In this document: piece by piece, positions 19,230 to 26,833 of the stretch
How positions within the stretch are numbered: position 1 is the stretch's first letter
Layout: each line of letters begins with the position of its first letter
NCBI RefSeq assembly: GCF_013170825.1
Contig: NZ_CP033365.1
Span: 4,352,001 to 4,416,000 of the forward strand
Origin: Mesorhizobium sp. NZP2298
Lineage (GTDB): Bacteria; Pseudomonadota; Alphaproteobacteria; Rhizobiales; Rhizobiaceae
Direction of reading: 5' to 3'
Length of the DNA stretch: 64,000 bases
Position numbers and translations under genes: made by a program
Notes under the pieces: generated by a model
Told to the model about the DNA's origin: nothing
What the model saw: the letters and a program-made list of their open reading frames with translations, nothing else
Databases searched by the model: none

Positions 19230-20023
19230 TGCTCGTCGACAGCCACTGCCACCTGGACTTTCCAGATTTCGCCGAGGAGCGGGCGGCCATTGTCGCTCGC
19301 GCCAAAGCGGCTGGTATCGGCCGCATGGTGACGATATCAACCCGCGTAAAGCGACTTCACCAAATCATTGAAATCGCTGAAACTTTTGATGAAGTTTACT
19401 GCTCCGTCGGCACCCATCCGCACAATGCCGCCGAAGAGCTCGAGGTCACCGCTGCGGACCTTGTTCGTCTGTCCGATCATCCTAAGGTGGTGGCGATCGG
19501 CGAGGCTGGGCTGGATTACTTCTACGACAAGGCGCCGCGCGATGCGCAGGCGCAAGGCTTTCGCAATCACATCGCGGCGGCTCGCGTGACCGGGCTGCCG
19601 CTGGTCATCCATTCGCGCGATGCCGATGACGACATGGCTGCCATTCTCGAAGACGAAACAGGGAAGGGCGCCTTCCCCTTCATCCTGCACTGTTTCTCCT
19701 CCGGACGCCGGCTGGCCGAGGTGGGCGTCTCGCTCGGCGGCTACGTGTCGTTCTCGGGCATCCTGACCTTCAAGAACTCAGCCGAATTGCGCACCATCGC
19801 CGCCGACGTGCCGCATGACCGGCTGCTCGTTGAAACAGACGCGCCATACCTGGCGCCGATCCCATTCCGCGGCAAGCGTAATGAGCCGGCCTATGTCGCG
19901 CACACCGCCAAGGTGCTGGCGGAGACGATTGGTGTCAGCGAAGCTGAAATCGCCGATCTGACGACGAACAATTTCTTCCGACTGTTCGGGAAGATGCCGC
20001 GACCTGCCGAGTTGAGCGCCTGA
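19229..20023 (+). CDS. TatD family metal-dependent hydrolase
   Basis: 264 aa with the TIM-barrel metal motifs VDSHCHLDF, VGTHPHNA, GEAGLDYFYD, VIHSRDADDD and LVETDAPYL. Members are Mg-dependent DNases (YcfH/TatD), often next to metG. The start overlaps the metG stop by one base, and the next gene follows after 3 bp, so metG-tatD-metallohydrolase form an operon. Confidence 0.92.
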   Translation: MLVDSHCHLDFPDFAEERAAIVARAKAAGIGRMVTISTRVKRLHQIIEIAETFDEVYCSVGTHPHNAAEELEVTAADLVRLSDHPKVVAIGEAGLDYFYDKAPRDAQAQGFRNHIAAARVTGLPLVIHSRDADDDMAAILEDETGKGAFPFILHCFSSGRRLAEVGVSLGGYVSFSGILTFKNSAELRTIAADVPHDRLLVETDAPYLAPIPFRGKRNEPAYVAHTAKVLAETIGVSEAEIADLTTNNFFRLFGKMPRPAELSA

Positions 20024-20026
20024 CCG

Positions 20027-20845
20027 ATGACTGACCGGCTGCGTCTAACCGTTCTCGGCTGCGGCTCGTCGCCAGGTGCGCCGCGCATCACCGGCGACTG
20101 GGGCAATTGCGACCCGGACAACCCGAAGAACCGGCGCATGCGTACGGCCGTCCTGGTTGAACGGATCGCGGCGAATGGCAACCGCACGACCGTCGTCATC
20201 GACACTGGCCCCGATTTCCGCCAGCAGATGCTGATGGCCTCTGTCAGGCGCATTGACGCGGTCGTCTACACACATCCACACGCCGATCACATCCACGGCA
20301 TCGATGACCTGCGCGGCTTCGTCCTCGATCAGCGCCAGCGGATCGATATTCACGCCGACGAGCCGACAATGCTGCGGCTGCGCCAGGCGTTCGGCTACTG
20401 CTTCGAGACACCACCCGGCAGTTCCTATCCGCCGATCGTCAGTGCCCATATCATCGACCACGCGAAGCCGGTGGTGATCGAAGGAGAGGGGGGTGCCCTC
20501 ACCCTTGAACCATTGCCGCAGGTGCATGGCGACATCATCTCGCTCGGGTTTCGCATTGGAGCGCTGGCCTATTGCCCTGACATCAGCGACTTTCCCGACA
20601 CCACCGCCGAGCGGCTGTGCGGCCTGGAGATTTTGGTCATCGACGCGCTGCAGTACAAAACCCATCCCAGCCATTTGTCGCTCGGCCAGGCGCTCGGCTG
20701 GATCGAAAAGCTGGCACCGAAACAGGCCGTGCTAACCCATATGCACGTGCCGCTCGACTATGCCACCGTAATGGCCGAGACGCCTGACAAGGTGGTGCCG
20801 GCCTATGATGGCATGGTGATCGAAATGCCTTTTGAATCAGAGTGA
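20027..20845 (+). CDS. MBL fold metallo-hydrolase (PhnP-like)
   Basis: 272 aa. The metallo-beta-lactamase motif THPHADHIHGIDDL gives HxHxDH, and IDTGPDFRQQML precedes it. PQVHGDIISLGFRIG and LTHMHVPLDY supply the remaining metal ligands. It resembles PhnP-like phosphodiesterases usually found after tatD in Rhizobiales. Last gene of the metG operon. The intergenic region that follows holds the dif-like site. Confidence 0.9.
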   Translation: MTDRLRLTVLGCGSSPGAPRITGDWGNCDPDNPKNRRMRTAVLVERIAANGNRTTVVIDTGPDFRQQMLMASVRRIDAVVYTHPHADHIHGIDDLRGFVLDQRQRIDIHADEPTMLRLRQAFGYCFETPPGSSYPPIVSAHIIDHAKPVVIEGEGGALTLEPLPQVHGDIISLGFRIGALAYCPDISDFPDTTAERLCGLEILVIDALQYKTHPSHLSLGQALGWIEKLAPKQAVLTHMHVPLDYATVMAETPDKVVPAYDGMVIEMPFESE

Positions 20846-21016
20846 TAGATCGAATTTCTCGCGAGCTGTGAGCCGTGAAATCGTTCAAGCTGGGATTACC
20901 GGCGGCAAACCGACCTGGCGTGAGTTGCTGCTTAGGATGACGACGCCAAGGACTGTGATCATCGGCGGGCGCGATGCGGAAAGCGCTGTCCTGATTACCG
21001 CACCGCCTGCTCCCAT

Positions 21017-21044
21017 CAGTTCCATAATCTATCTTATGCGACTT
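21017..21044 (+). other. dif/XerCD-like recombination site
   Basis: 28 bp in an 11-6-11 layout. The left arm is CAGTTCCATAA, the centre TCTATC, and the right arm TTATGCGACTT. The core CATAA-N6-TTATG and the CGCATAA half (read on the minus strand) match the bacterial dif consensus as I know it. The two arms agree at 8 of 11 positions as inverted repeats. It lies in the 263-bp gap after the metG operon. Chromosomal dif or a dif copy carried by an element are both possible. Confidence 0.55.
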
Positions 21045-21108
21045 TTGTGTGGGCACGCTTCGTCCCTGGCAATCCCGGATAGGGTAAGTTTCAGCCGCAT
21101 GGAGTCTG

Positions 21109-24100
21109 TTACCGCGGAGGCTTCCTTAGTCGCCCTCGAGCCTGTCGTACACCGACGACGAAGCCTTTTTGCGCGCACAGGCGAACAGCGCCCGCAAGCG
21201 CCGCATCCGCTTCTTCCGGGAGGCCGGCGATGTGGAGAACCTCTCCAAGACCGTCGAGAACGAACGACTGGAGGAACAGAAAGTCCGTCGGCTCGGCGAT
21301 CGCGACAGCCTCCCGGGACATACGGAGAGCTCCCTCCACATCGCCCACACGGACCGAGATCTTTGACCTAACGCATCGCAGCAGGCCTTGCGAGTACGTG
21401 TCGTCACTGCCGGCGATCCCCTCGCCCAACCGAACGAACGCTTCGGCCTCCTCGTACCGGCCTTGGACATAGATGGCTTGGGCGAGTATGCCGGCAATCG
21501 TAGGCAACCATGCGAACTCGCCCGTGCGTTGAAGGGTCCTTACACCCCAGCGAAGCTCCCGCTCGGCGGCTGCCGCGTCGCCCGCCCAGAGCTCGGCCAG
21601 AGCGCTCATCTCGGTGAGAGGTCCCGCGCTCCACACGGTCAGTGCGACTTCCTCGACCGTTGACCGCGCCTGCGCTATCAACTGCCGCGCCTCGCCAAAT
21701 CGGCCGCGCATCGCCTCGAGATTCCCCCAGCTGAAGAGCGCCGCCGACATCGCCTTGCGATCACCTTGTGCCCTGGCGAGCACATCCTTGCACCGGCCGA
21801 TCGCCGCCTTGACCGGCATACGGCCCGCCCACACGACAAGCGGCACCCATGATAGCGACTCGAGCCATTCTCTGTCGTTGCCCGCTGCGAACGCATGCGC
21901 CGCCGCGCTCTCCCACGCCTCTTCAGAGGCGCCGAAATTGCACTTTGTCAGGTGAAACAAGCCAAGCAAGGACCAGCCCTTGGCCAAGCCGTGCTCGTCG
22001 TTTTCCTGCTCGAACATCGATATGGCCTGCCGTGCCTCGCGGTAGGCCTCGTCCGCCCACCCCTCTGGCTCTGACAGGAAGCGCACCCACAGATCGAGAA
22101 TGAGCGCATGCGCTTGCAGTCTGCGATCGGCGGAGGCGGTCGCTGCCTCACGCATCTGGGCGATCGCGCCACGCGTGCGCTCGAGGTCGCCGGTTTCCAG
22201 CAGTGCAAATGCGAGCTCCGGCAAGAGCGCCAGTCGCCCAGGATCGTCGCGAGCTCCGAGCGAGATGGCGCGCGACAGCATGTTGACCGCGGCGGGCATG
22301 TCACCCCGCGCGAAGGCGCGCTGCCCGGCAGAAGCCAGCGGCACGCTCGCACGTCGTGCCAGCGACTCGACGCGCTCGTTCGATAGACCGAGCTCCGCGA
22401 GAGACCTGTAGGCCCGCTCGAGGTGGTAGCCGACGATCTCTTCGTACTCTCGGGCCCGCTCGCGCATCCTTGCCTCCAGCCATGATGCGAAGCGCTCATG
22501 CATGTTGGCTCGTACGCCCTTCGGAATGCCATTGTAGGCCGCGTCCCCGACGAGGCTGTGAGTGAAGCGAAAAGCATCCTCCTCCTCCAGGTCCGAGCGA
22601 TCCGGGCGGATCAGCTGCTTTCTGGCCAGGGACCGGAGCTGGCCGCCAACGCGGGGCCGCTGCTCTTCCGGCGACATCTCCTCGACGGCCCCCCACCAGA
22701 AGATGCGACCGATCACTGATGCTCGCTCGATCACAGAGCGCTCCTCGCCGCCGAGCCGGTCCAAACGCGCGTTGATAAGGGCGTTGATCGTGGGCGGAAT
22801 CGTCAGCCTCGACAGATGGTCAGCCGCCGTCCACGTCCCGTCGACGGCGATGAGCAAACCGTCGTCGATCAGCATTCGCAGCGTCTCCTCCACGAAGAGA
22901 GGGTTCCCCTCGGCGGCATCGGCGATCCGCGCGCGGTCCTCGTTCGCGAGTTCCGCGCCTCCGAGCAAGTTCCGGATCAAGCCGTCCGTATGAGCGTCGC
23001 TCAGCGAGCGCAGGGTGATGAGGGACGCGTTCGCCTTCGACGTCATCCAGCCGGCGCGGACCTCGAGCAGCTCAGGGCGAGCGAGGCAGAGGAAGAACGC
23101 CGGCACGCCGTCCAACGAATCGGCGAGATATTCGAGGAGATCGAGGAATGTCGGCTCCGCCCAGTGAATGTCGTCGAACACGACGACCAATGGCCGATGC
23201 GTTGCCAGCTTGCCGAACAGCTTGCGCACGGCCCAGAACGTCTCTTGAACGCCAGGCGTCGCACGGGTCAGCCCCATGAGTGCGGACAGGCGTTCGACGA
23301 CCAGCGCGGCATCGGGGCCTTCCAATAGCTTGCCAATCTTTGCGCGAGCATCGTCGGGCGAGTGACTATCTGTGATGCCCGCCGCGGCCTTGAGCACCTC
23401 GATGATGGGCCAAAAGGTAATCCCCTCGCCGTATGGCAGGCATCGCCCCGCCACGACTGTCGTTGTCCTTTCGAGTCGGGGAAGAAATTCACGCGTGAGC
23501 CGGGACTTGCCGATTCCCGCCGGGCCCATCACCGTTACGATCTCGCATACTCGAGACTTGACCGTCCTTTCGAACATCTCTCCGATTTCGGCGATTTCTT
23601 TGTCGCGACCGATCAGAGGGGATTCAAGACCATGGGCAGCGAGGGCCGCGGGGGCGACATCCATGAGGTTCCACGCGGCTAAGAGCTCTGACTTCCCCTT
23701 CACGCGAAGCGGCTCGATCGGTGACGTCATCGCGACATCGCGGACCAGCCGATATGTCGCGTCTCCGATCAGGATCTGCCCTGGCTCGGCAGCTTGTTCG
23801 AGCCGGGCAGCAATGTTGACCGCGTCTCCGACCGCGAAAGTTTCGCCCTGGCTCGGATCCCCGGCGATCACCTCACCCGTGGTCATACCTATCCGGATCA
23901 CGATCCTGGTGCCCCAACGCGACTCGAATTCATCATTCAGCCGATGCAGCGCATGAAGCATCGCAACCGCGGCTCGAACCGCACGCACCGCGTCGTCCTC
24001 ATGGAGCAGCGGGATGCCGAACACCGCCATGATCGCATCCCCGATGAACTTCTCGGTTGTCCCCCCGTGGCCACGAATTACCGCGGCCATCTCCCGAAAG

Positions 24101-24330
24101 TACTGGGTCATGAGATTGCGAAGCGACTCGGGATCGAGCTCATCTCCCAACGCCGTCGAGCCGACAATATCAGCAAAGAGGATCGTGACCACCTTGCGCG
24201 TATCGGCGGCACCGGAAGCTCGTTGGGTCAGCGGCGATGCACAGGACGCACAGAACTGCAATTCGGCTGCATTGGCAGATCCGCATGTCGAACAGATCGA
24301 GCTCCCAAGAGCATATCTCATTGTGCTCAT
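21109..24330 (-). CDS. Class III adenylate/guanylate cyclase with AAA ATPase and TPR-like region
   Basis: About 1073 aa from ATG 24330; in-frame ATGs at 24384 and 24321 are alternatives and none has a good ribosome site. A zinc ribbon (CSTCGSA and CASCASP) opens the protein. The cyclase domain has both metal aspartates (LFADIVGST and FIGDAIMAVFG), the substrate Lys (TEKF) and VNIAARLEQ, so it should be active. Next come an STAND/AAA module (MGPAGIGKSRL, VVFDDIHWAEP) and a long helical repeat tail. It probably makes cAMP in response to an unknown signal. It is divergent from a Crp-containing operon. Confidence 0.88.
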   Translation of the reverse strand: MSTMRYALGSSICSTCGSANAAELQFCASCASPLTQRASGAADTRKVVTILFADIVGSTALGDELDPESLRNLMTQYFREMAAVIRGHGGTTEKFIGDAIMAVFGIPLLHEDDAVRAVRAAVAMLHALHRLNDEFESRWGTRIVIRIGMTTGEVIAGDPSQGETFAVGDAVNIAARLEQAAEPGQILIGDATYRLVRDVAMTSPIEPLRVKGKSELLAAWNLMDVAPAALAAHGLESPLIGRDKEIAEIGEMFERTVKSRVCEIVTVMGPAGIGKSRLTREFLPRLERTTTVVAGRCLPYGEGITFWPIIEVLKAAAGITDSHSPDDARAKIGKLLEGPDAALVVERLSALMGLTRATPGVQETFWAVRKLFGKLATHRPLVVVFDDIHWAEPTFLDLLEYLADSLDGVPAFFLCLARPELLEVRAGWMTSKANASLITLRSLSDAHTDGLIRNLLGGAELANEDRARIADAAEGNPLFVEETLRMLIDDGLLIAVDGTWTAADHLSRLTIPPTINALINARLDRLGGEERSVIERASVIGRIFWWGAVEEMSPEEQRPRVGGQLRSLARKQLIRPDRSDLEEEDAFRFTHSLVGDAAYNGIPKGVRANMHERFASWLEARMRERAREYEEIVGYHLERAYRSLAELGLSNERVESLARRASVPLASAGQRAFARGDMPAAVNMLSRAISLGARDDPGRLALLPELAFALLETGDLERTRGAIAQMREAATASADRRLQAHALILDLWVRFLSEPEGWADEAYREARQAISMFEQENDEHGLAKGWSLLGLFHLTKCNFGASEEAWESAAAHAFAAGNDREWLESLSWVPLVVWAGRMPVKAAIGRCKDVLARAQGDRKAMSAALFSWGNLEAMRGRFGEARQLIAQARSTVEEVALTVWSAGPLTEMSALAELWAGDAAAAERELRWGVRTLQRTGEFAWLPTIAGILAQAIYVQGRYEEAEAFVRLGEGIAGSDDTYSQGLLRCVRSKISVRVGDVEGALRMSREAVAIAEPTDFLFLQSFVLDGLGEVLHIAGLPEEADAALAGAVRLCAQKGFVVGVRQARGRLRKPPR

Positions 24331-24371
24331 GGACTGTACGGCCAGGCCTTGCGTAGGGCAAGTCCGCCCTC

Positions 24372-24400
24372 TTGACAGGTCCATCTTAGTCTAGGATAGT
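24372..24400 (+). promoter_or_regulatory. Candidate sigma-70-type promoter of the small ORF-diiron enzyme-Crp operon
   Basis: TTGACA (24372-24377), 17-bp spacer, GATAGT (24395-24400). The -10 element overlaps the 10-bp repeat array. Transcription would start about 25 bp before the 61-aa gene. Confidence 0.45.
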
Positions 24401-24418
24401 TTAGGATGGTCTAAGATA
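24389..24418 (+). repeat. Three tandem 10-bp repeats in the divergent promoter region
   Basis: Units GTCTAGGATA, GTTTAGGATG and GTCTAAGATA follow each other without gaps, one helical turn apart. ATCTTAG (24383-24389) is the inverse of CTAAGAT (24411-24417). A protein-binding array between the cyclase and the operon is the obvious guess. Confidence 0.7.
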
Positions 24419-24433
24419 ACTGGAGGATGGGCG

Positions 24434-24619
24434 ATGGCAGTAGAATTGCCACCACACGTCAAAAAGTATCTCGACGACATGGAGGTCTCGGCGGATGCCC
24501 TCCCAGAGGACGCGTGGGAGACATTTGCCAGTCTCTCGGGGGGCGAGATAGCCCTTCTAAGGAAGCTGGGGAAGGACCTGGAGGAAGCAGATGTCGGCAT
24601 CGTCATCAAGGTTCACTAG
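24434..24619 (+). CDS. Small acidic protein (61 aa), possible precursor-like peptide
   Basis: GGAGG lies seven bases before ATG 24434, a near-ideal ribosome site. The product begins AVELPPHVKKYLDD, continues WETFASLSGGEIALLRKLGK and ends VGIVIKVH; it is acidic, helical-looking and has no Cys or signal peptide. The ASLSxxEIxLL pattern vaguely recalls leader parts of some RiPP precursor families, which is inference only. It heads the operon and is followed 48 bp later by a diiron enzyme. No family was recognised with confidence. Confidence 0.75.
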   Translation: MAVELPPHVKKYLDDMEVSADALPEDAWETFASLSGGEIALLRKLGKDLEEADVGIVIKVH

Positions 24620-24623
24620 CCGA

Positions 24624-24659
24624 GCTTCTTAACCACCGGGCTGCTTCTTAACCACCGGG
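24624..24659 (+). repeat. 17-bp direct repeat between the small ORF and the diiron enzyme gene
   Basis: GCTTCTTAACCACCGGG occurs at 24624-24640 and again at 24643-24659 with a two-base gap. It fills most of the 48-bp spacer just ahead of the next start codon. Confidence 0.85.
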
Positions 24660-24667
24660 ATGCCGGC

Positions 24668-25357
24668 ATGAACGGGATCGAGGTTGGGGCCGCTAGTACG
24701 CCGAGCGTTCGTCTCCGGCGGAAGATTAATCTTGTGGTGCAACCATACGCAAAGTCATGTCGCACCCTTGTGACGCATCCTAGGCTTGCTGACTTTTGGC
24801 CGCAGTTCCTGCTCACTCAGCACCAGATCATTCGTGCAACGGTGCCGTTGACGGAAGTAGCAGCGGAGCGAGCCGAGAAAATGGCGGCCGCTGACCCTAT
24901 CGCGTCCGGTCTGGCCCGATATCTGGAGGAGCATGTCAAGGAGGAGTTGGGGCATGATGACTTGCTGCTCGATGACCTCGAACTGCTAGGTGTGAAGCGG
25001 GCGACGGCGCTGAGCCGCATACCATCCCCCTCGGTCGCGAGCCTTGTGGGAGCGCAGTACTACTGGATCCATCACCATCACCCTGTCGCGTTCCTTGGTT
25101 TCGTCGCGCTGATGGAGGGACACCCGCCGACACCGACGCTGATCCAGACGCTGATTTCCGCAACGGGGTTTCCGCATGCGGCTTTCCAGACGCTCATCGA
25201 CCACGGTGAGCTCGATCCCGGACACCGCGACCGGCTCTACCGCACGATCGACGCCCTGCCCCTGACAGCCGAGCACGAAACCGTCATGGGCATCTCCGCC
25301 ATGCATGGCGCCACGCTTCTTCCATCCACGATCGAGGAGATCCTCGAACAGGGGTAG
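24668..25357 (+). CDS. Heme-oxygenase-like diiron (iron-containing redox) enzyme
   Basis: 229 aa. The helical HDO/TENA-PqqC-like fold is suggested by the first metal helix YLEEHVKEELGHD (ExxH and ExxxH spacing), the middle YYWIHHHHPVAFLGF, and the second half HGELDPGHRDRLY plus MGISAMHG. This matches the 'iron-containing redox enzyme' family, whose characterised relatives oxidise small molecules or amino-acid side chains with dioxygen. The start at 24668 has GGGA nearby. It sits between a 61-aa protein and a Crp regulator, so the small protein is a candidate substrate or partner. The reaction is unknown. Confidence 0.75.
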   Translation: MNGIEVGAASTPSVRLRRKINLVVQPYAKSCRTLVTHPRLADFWPQFLLTQHQIIRATVPLTEVAAERAEKMAAADPIASGLARYLEEHVKEELGHDDLLLDDLELLGVKRATALSRIPSPSVASLVGAQYYWIHHHHPVAFLGFVALMEGHPPTPTLIQTLISATGFPHAAFQTLIDHGELDPGHRDRLYRTIDALPLTAEHETVMGISAMHGATLLPSTIEEILEQG

Positions 25358-25381
25358 CGAGGCGGCAATTGGGAAATCAAC

Positions 25382-26068
25382 ATGGCCTCCGGCAGCGCGA
25401 ATGATGGAAATGATCTGCCGCGCCTTGCACGGATCGACCCACGCCTGTTCGATCTTCTCTTCAGCGGCTGCAAGGTCGAACGCTACGCGGTTGGTCAGCA
25501 TCTCTTCGTTCAGGAAGATCAATCCGATCGCATTTACGGGGTGATGAGCGGGACGGTGGAGATCTCGATCTATTCGCAGGGAGGCCAGAGGCTGGTGGCC
25601 AATATCGAGCTTGCGCACAGCCTGGTGGGAGAGGTTGGCGCACTCGACGGGCGCCCGCGCACCGCAACCGCCATCTGCCTCACCGCTTGCGATCTGGCCT
25701 CGCTGGGCAGGACGCAACTCTTCGATCGCATTGAAAGAAACCCATCGCTGGCACGTGCCATGATTGAGCTGTTGTGCGCACGGCTGCGTTGGATCAGCAG
25801 CGAACTTGGGGATCATGCTTTCTTCGGCATTGAGGCGAGGCTGGCAAAGCGACTGATCTTCCTGGCTGGCGTAATGGCGGATGGGTCAGGCTGGATACCG
25901 ATTTCCCAGTCCGAATTGGCGGAGTTCCTCGGCGCCACGCGCGAGTCCGTCAACAAGACGCTTAACAATTGGCGCAACCGCTCGATCATCGCAATCAAGC
26001 GCGGCGGCCTGCGAATAACCAATTTCGGCGCTCTTCGTCATTTGGCCGAGTCACAGAACGACAACTGA
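25382..26068 (+). CDS. Crp/Fnr family regulator, CRP-like (cAMP-binding)
   Basis: 228 aa. The cyclic-nucleotide domain carries VGEVGALDGRPRTATA with the Gly-Glu and Arg of the phosphate-binding cassette, and the long helix has WISSELG where E. coli CRP has its cAMP-contacting Thr-Ser. No Fnr cysteine cluster. The helix-turn-helix reads SELAEFLGATRESVNKTL; the Arg-Glu pair matches the residues that read TGTGA in CRP, with Lys replacing the later Arg. It is 24 bp after the diiron enzyme gene. A perfect CRP-type site lies at 26616. It likely senses cAMP made by the divergent cyclase. Confidence 0.9.
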   Translation: MASGSANDGNDLPRLARIDPRLFDLLFSGCKVERYAVGQHLFVQEDQSDRIYGVMSGTVEISIYSQGGQRLVANIELAHSLVGEVGALDGRPRTATAICLTACDLASLGRTQLFDRIERNPSLARAMIELLCARLRWISSELGDHAFFGIEARLAKRLIFLAGVMADGSGWIPISQSELAEFLGATRESVNKTLNNWRNRSIIAIKRGGLRITNFGALRHLAESQNDN

Positions 26069-26117
26069 TGTCGCCAATTCACAAGGGTGGAATGAGGGCC
26101 ACCAAATCGGATGTCAT

Positions 26118-26158
26118 TCCCGCCTGAGGCGGGAGAGCGGTGGCGCTGACCACCGCTC
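26118..26158 (+). terminator. Tandem hairpins ending the Crp operon (probably bidirectional)
   Basis: Two perfect stems in a row: TCCCGCC/GGCGGGA with a TGA loop (26118-26134) and GAGCGGTGG/CCACCGCTC with a six-base loop (26135-26158). They lie between convergent genes. Neither has a good T-run, so termination efficiency is uncertain. Confidence 0.55.
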
Positions 26159-26170
26159 CCCACTTGTATC

Positions 26171-26443
26171 TCAGTTGCGGCAATTGGGGCTGACAGGGTC
26201 ATACTGGTGCGGGCTAACCCCCATGCAATTGGAGTTCGAAACGCCACCAGCCAACCCGATCGATCCTGTCTGGAACCCATACACCGCTTCTTCTGAAGCC
26301 AATGGATGTTGGCCCTTGACCTCTCCCGGGGCCTCGAAGTCGCCATTGTCGGCACGAAGGCTGTGGACGAAGGTCGAGTCGATCGCGAACGAAGGCGCCG
26401 TAAGCATAAGCAATGCCGATGCAACTGTAATTATCTTGTACAT
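26171..26443 (-). CDS. Small secreted protein of unknown function
   Basis: 90 aa from ATG 26443, which is preceded by AAAGGAG at good spacing; an upstream in-frame ATG is not supported. A signal peptide ends TAPSFA-ID. The mature part is Gly/Ser/Asn-rich with two Cys (SNCMG and SPNCRN). No family recognised. It lies convergent to the Crp gene, and its upstream AT-rich region contains the CRP-type site. Confidence 0.65.
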   Translation of the reverse strand: MYKIITVASALLMLTAPSFAIDSTFVHSLRADNGDFEAPGEVKGQHPLASEEAVYGFQTGSIGLAGGVSNSNCMGVSPHQYDPVSPNCRN

Positions 26444-26833
26444 TTTGATCTCCTTTGTTTGGTTCCACCACAATTATTATGAATAGAACGAAAATTTATC
26501 CTATTTGCAAAAGACTTACCCTCTCGTTTATCTGATCTCTTTTCTGCAAGATCCATTCGCAAGGGCGGATAAATTTCTGTTCTGGCATATGTTGTGCGCC
26601 ACGCACGAATTTGTATGTGAAGGAGTTCACAAGAGGCCGCCAATATGACGTAGCCCGCCTTTCGAGAGGCGCGTGGAACAGATCCATCGCGAGAGCGACG
26701 ACACGACAATCGATTGCAAAAGCTCAGGGGGTGATCGAGGCGTCGAGCTTCTCGATCCCAAAGACGGCCCACTTTGCGGCAGCCGCTGTTACGCGATAAC
26801 CTCCCGGTCCGTGTCATCAGGACCATCAAGAAG
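26444..26833 (+). other. AT-rich intergenic region between the small secreted protein and agmatinase genes
   Basis: 390 bp, visibly lower in GC than the surroundings from about 26450 to 26620. It must hold promoters for both divergent genes. It contains a CRP-consensus palindrome (26616-26631). On the minus strand TATTCATAATAAT close to 26470-26485 is a plausible -10 region for the secreted protein. No gene seen in it. Confidence 0.6.
26616..26631 (+). promoter_or_regulatory. Perfect CRP-type site TGTGA-N6-TCACA
   Basis: TGTGAAGGAGTTCACA is an exact match to both half-sites of the classical CRP operator with the standard six-base spacer. It is 173 bp upstream of the small secreted protein start (minus) and 203 bp upstream of the agmatinase start (plus). 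A Crp-type regulator with matching DNA-recognition residues is encoded 550 bp away. Confidence 0.6.

Noticed and set aside
20832..21371. Plus-strand open frame spanning the dif-like site
   Set aside because: Overlaps the cyclase 3' end antisense, no ribosome site, no domain; the palindromic site explains the conserved-looking stretch better.
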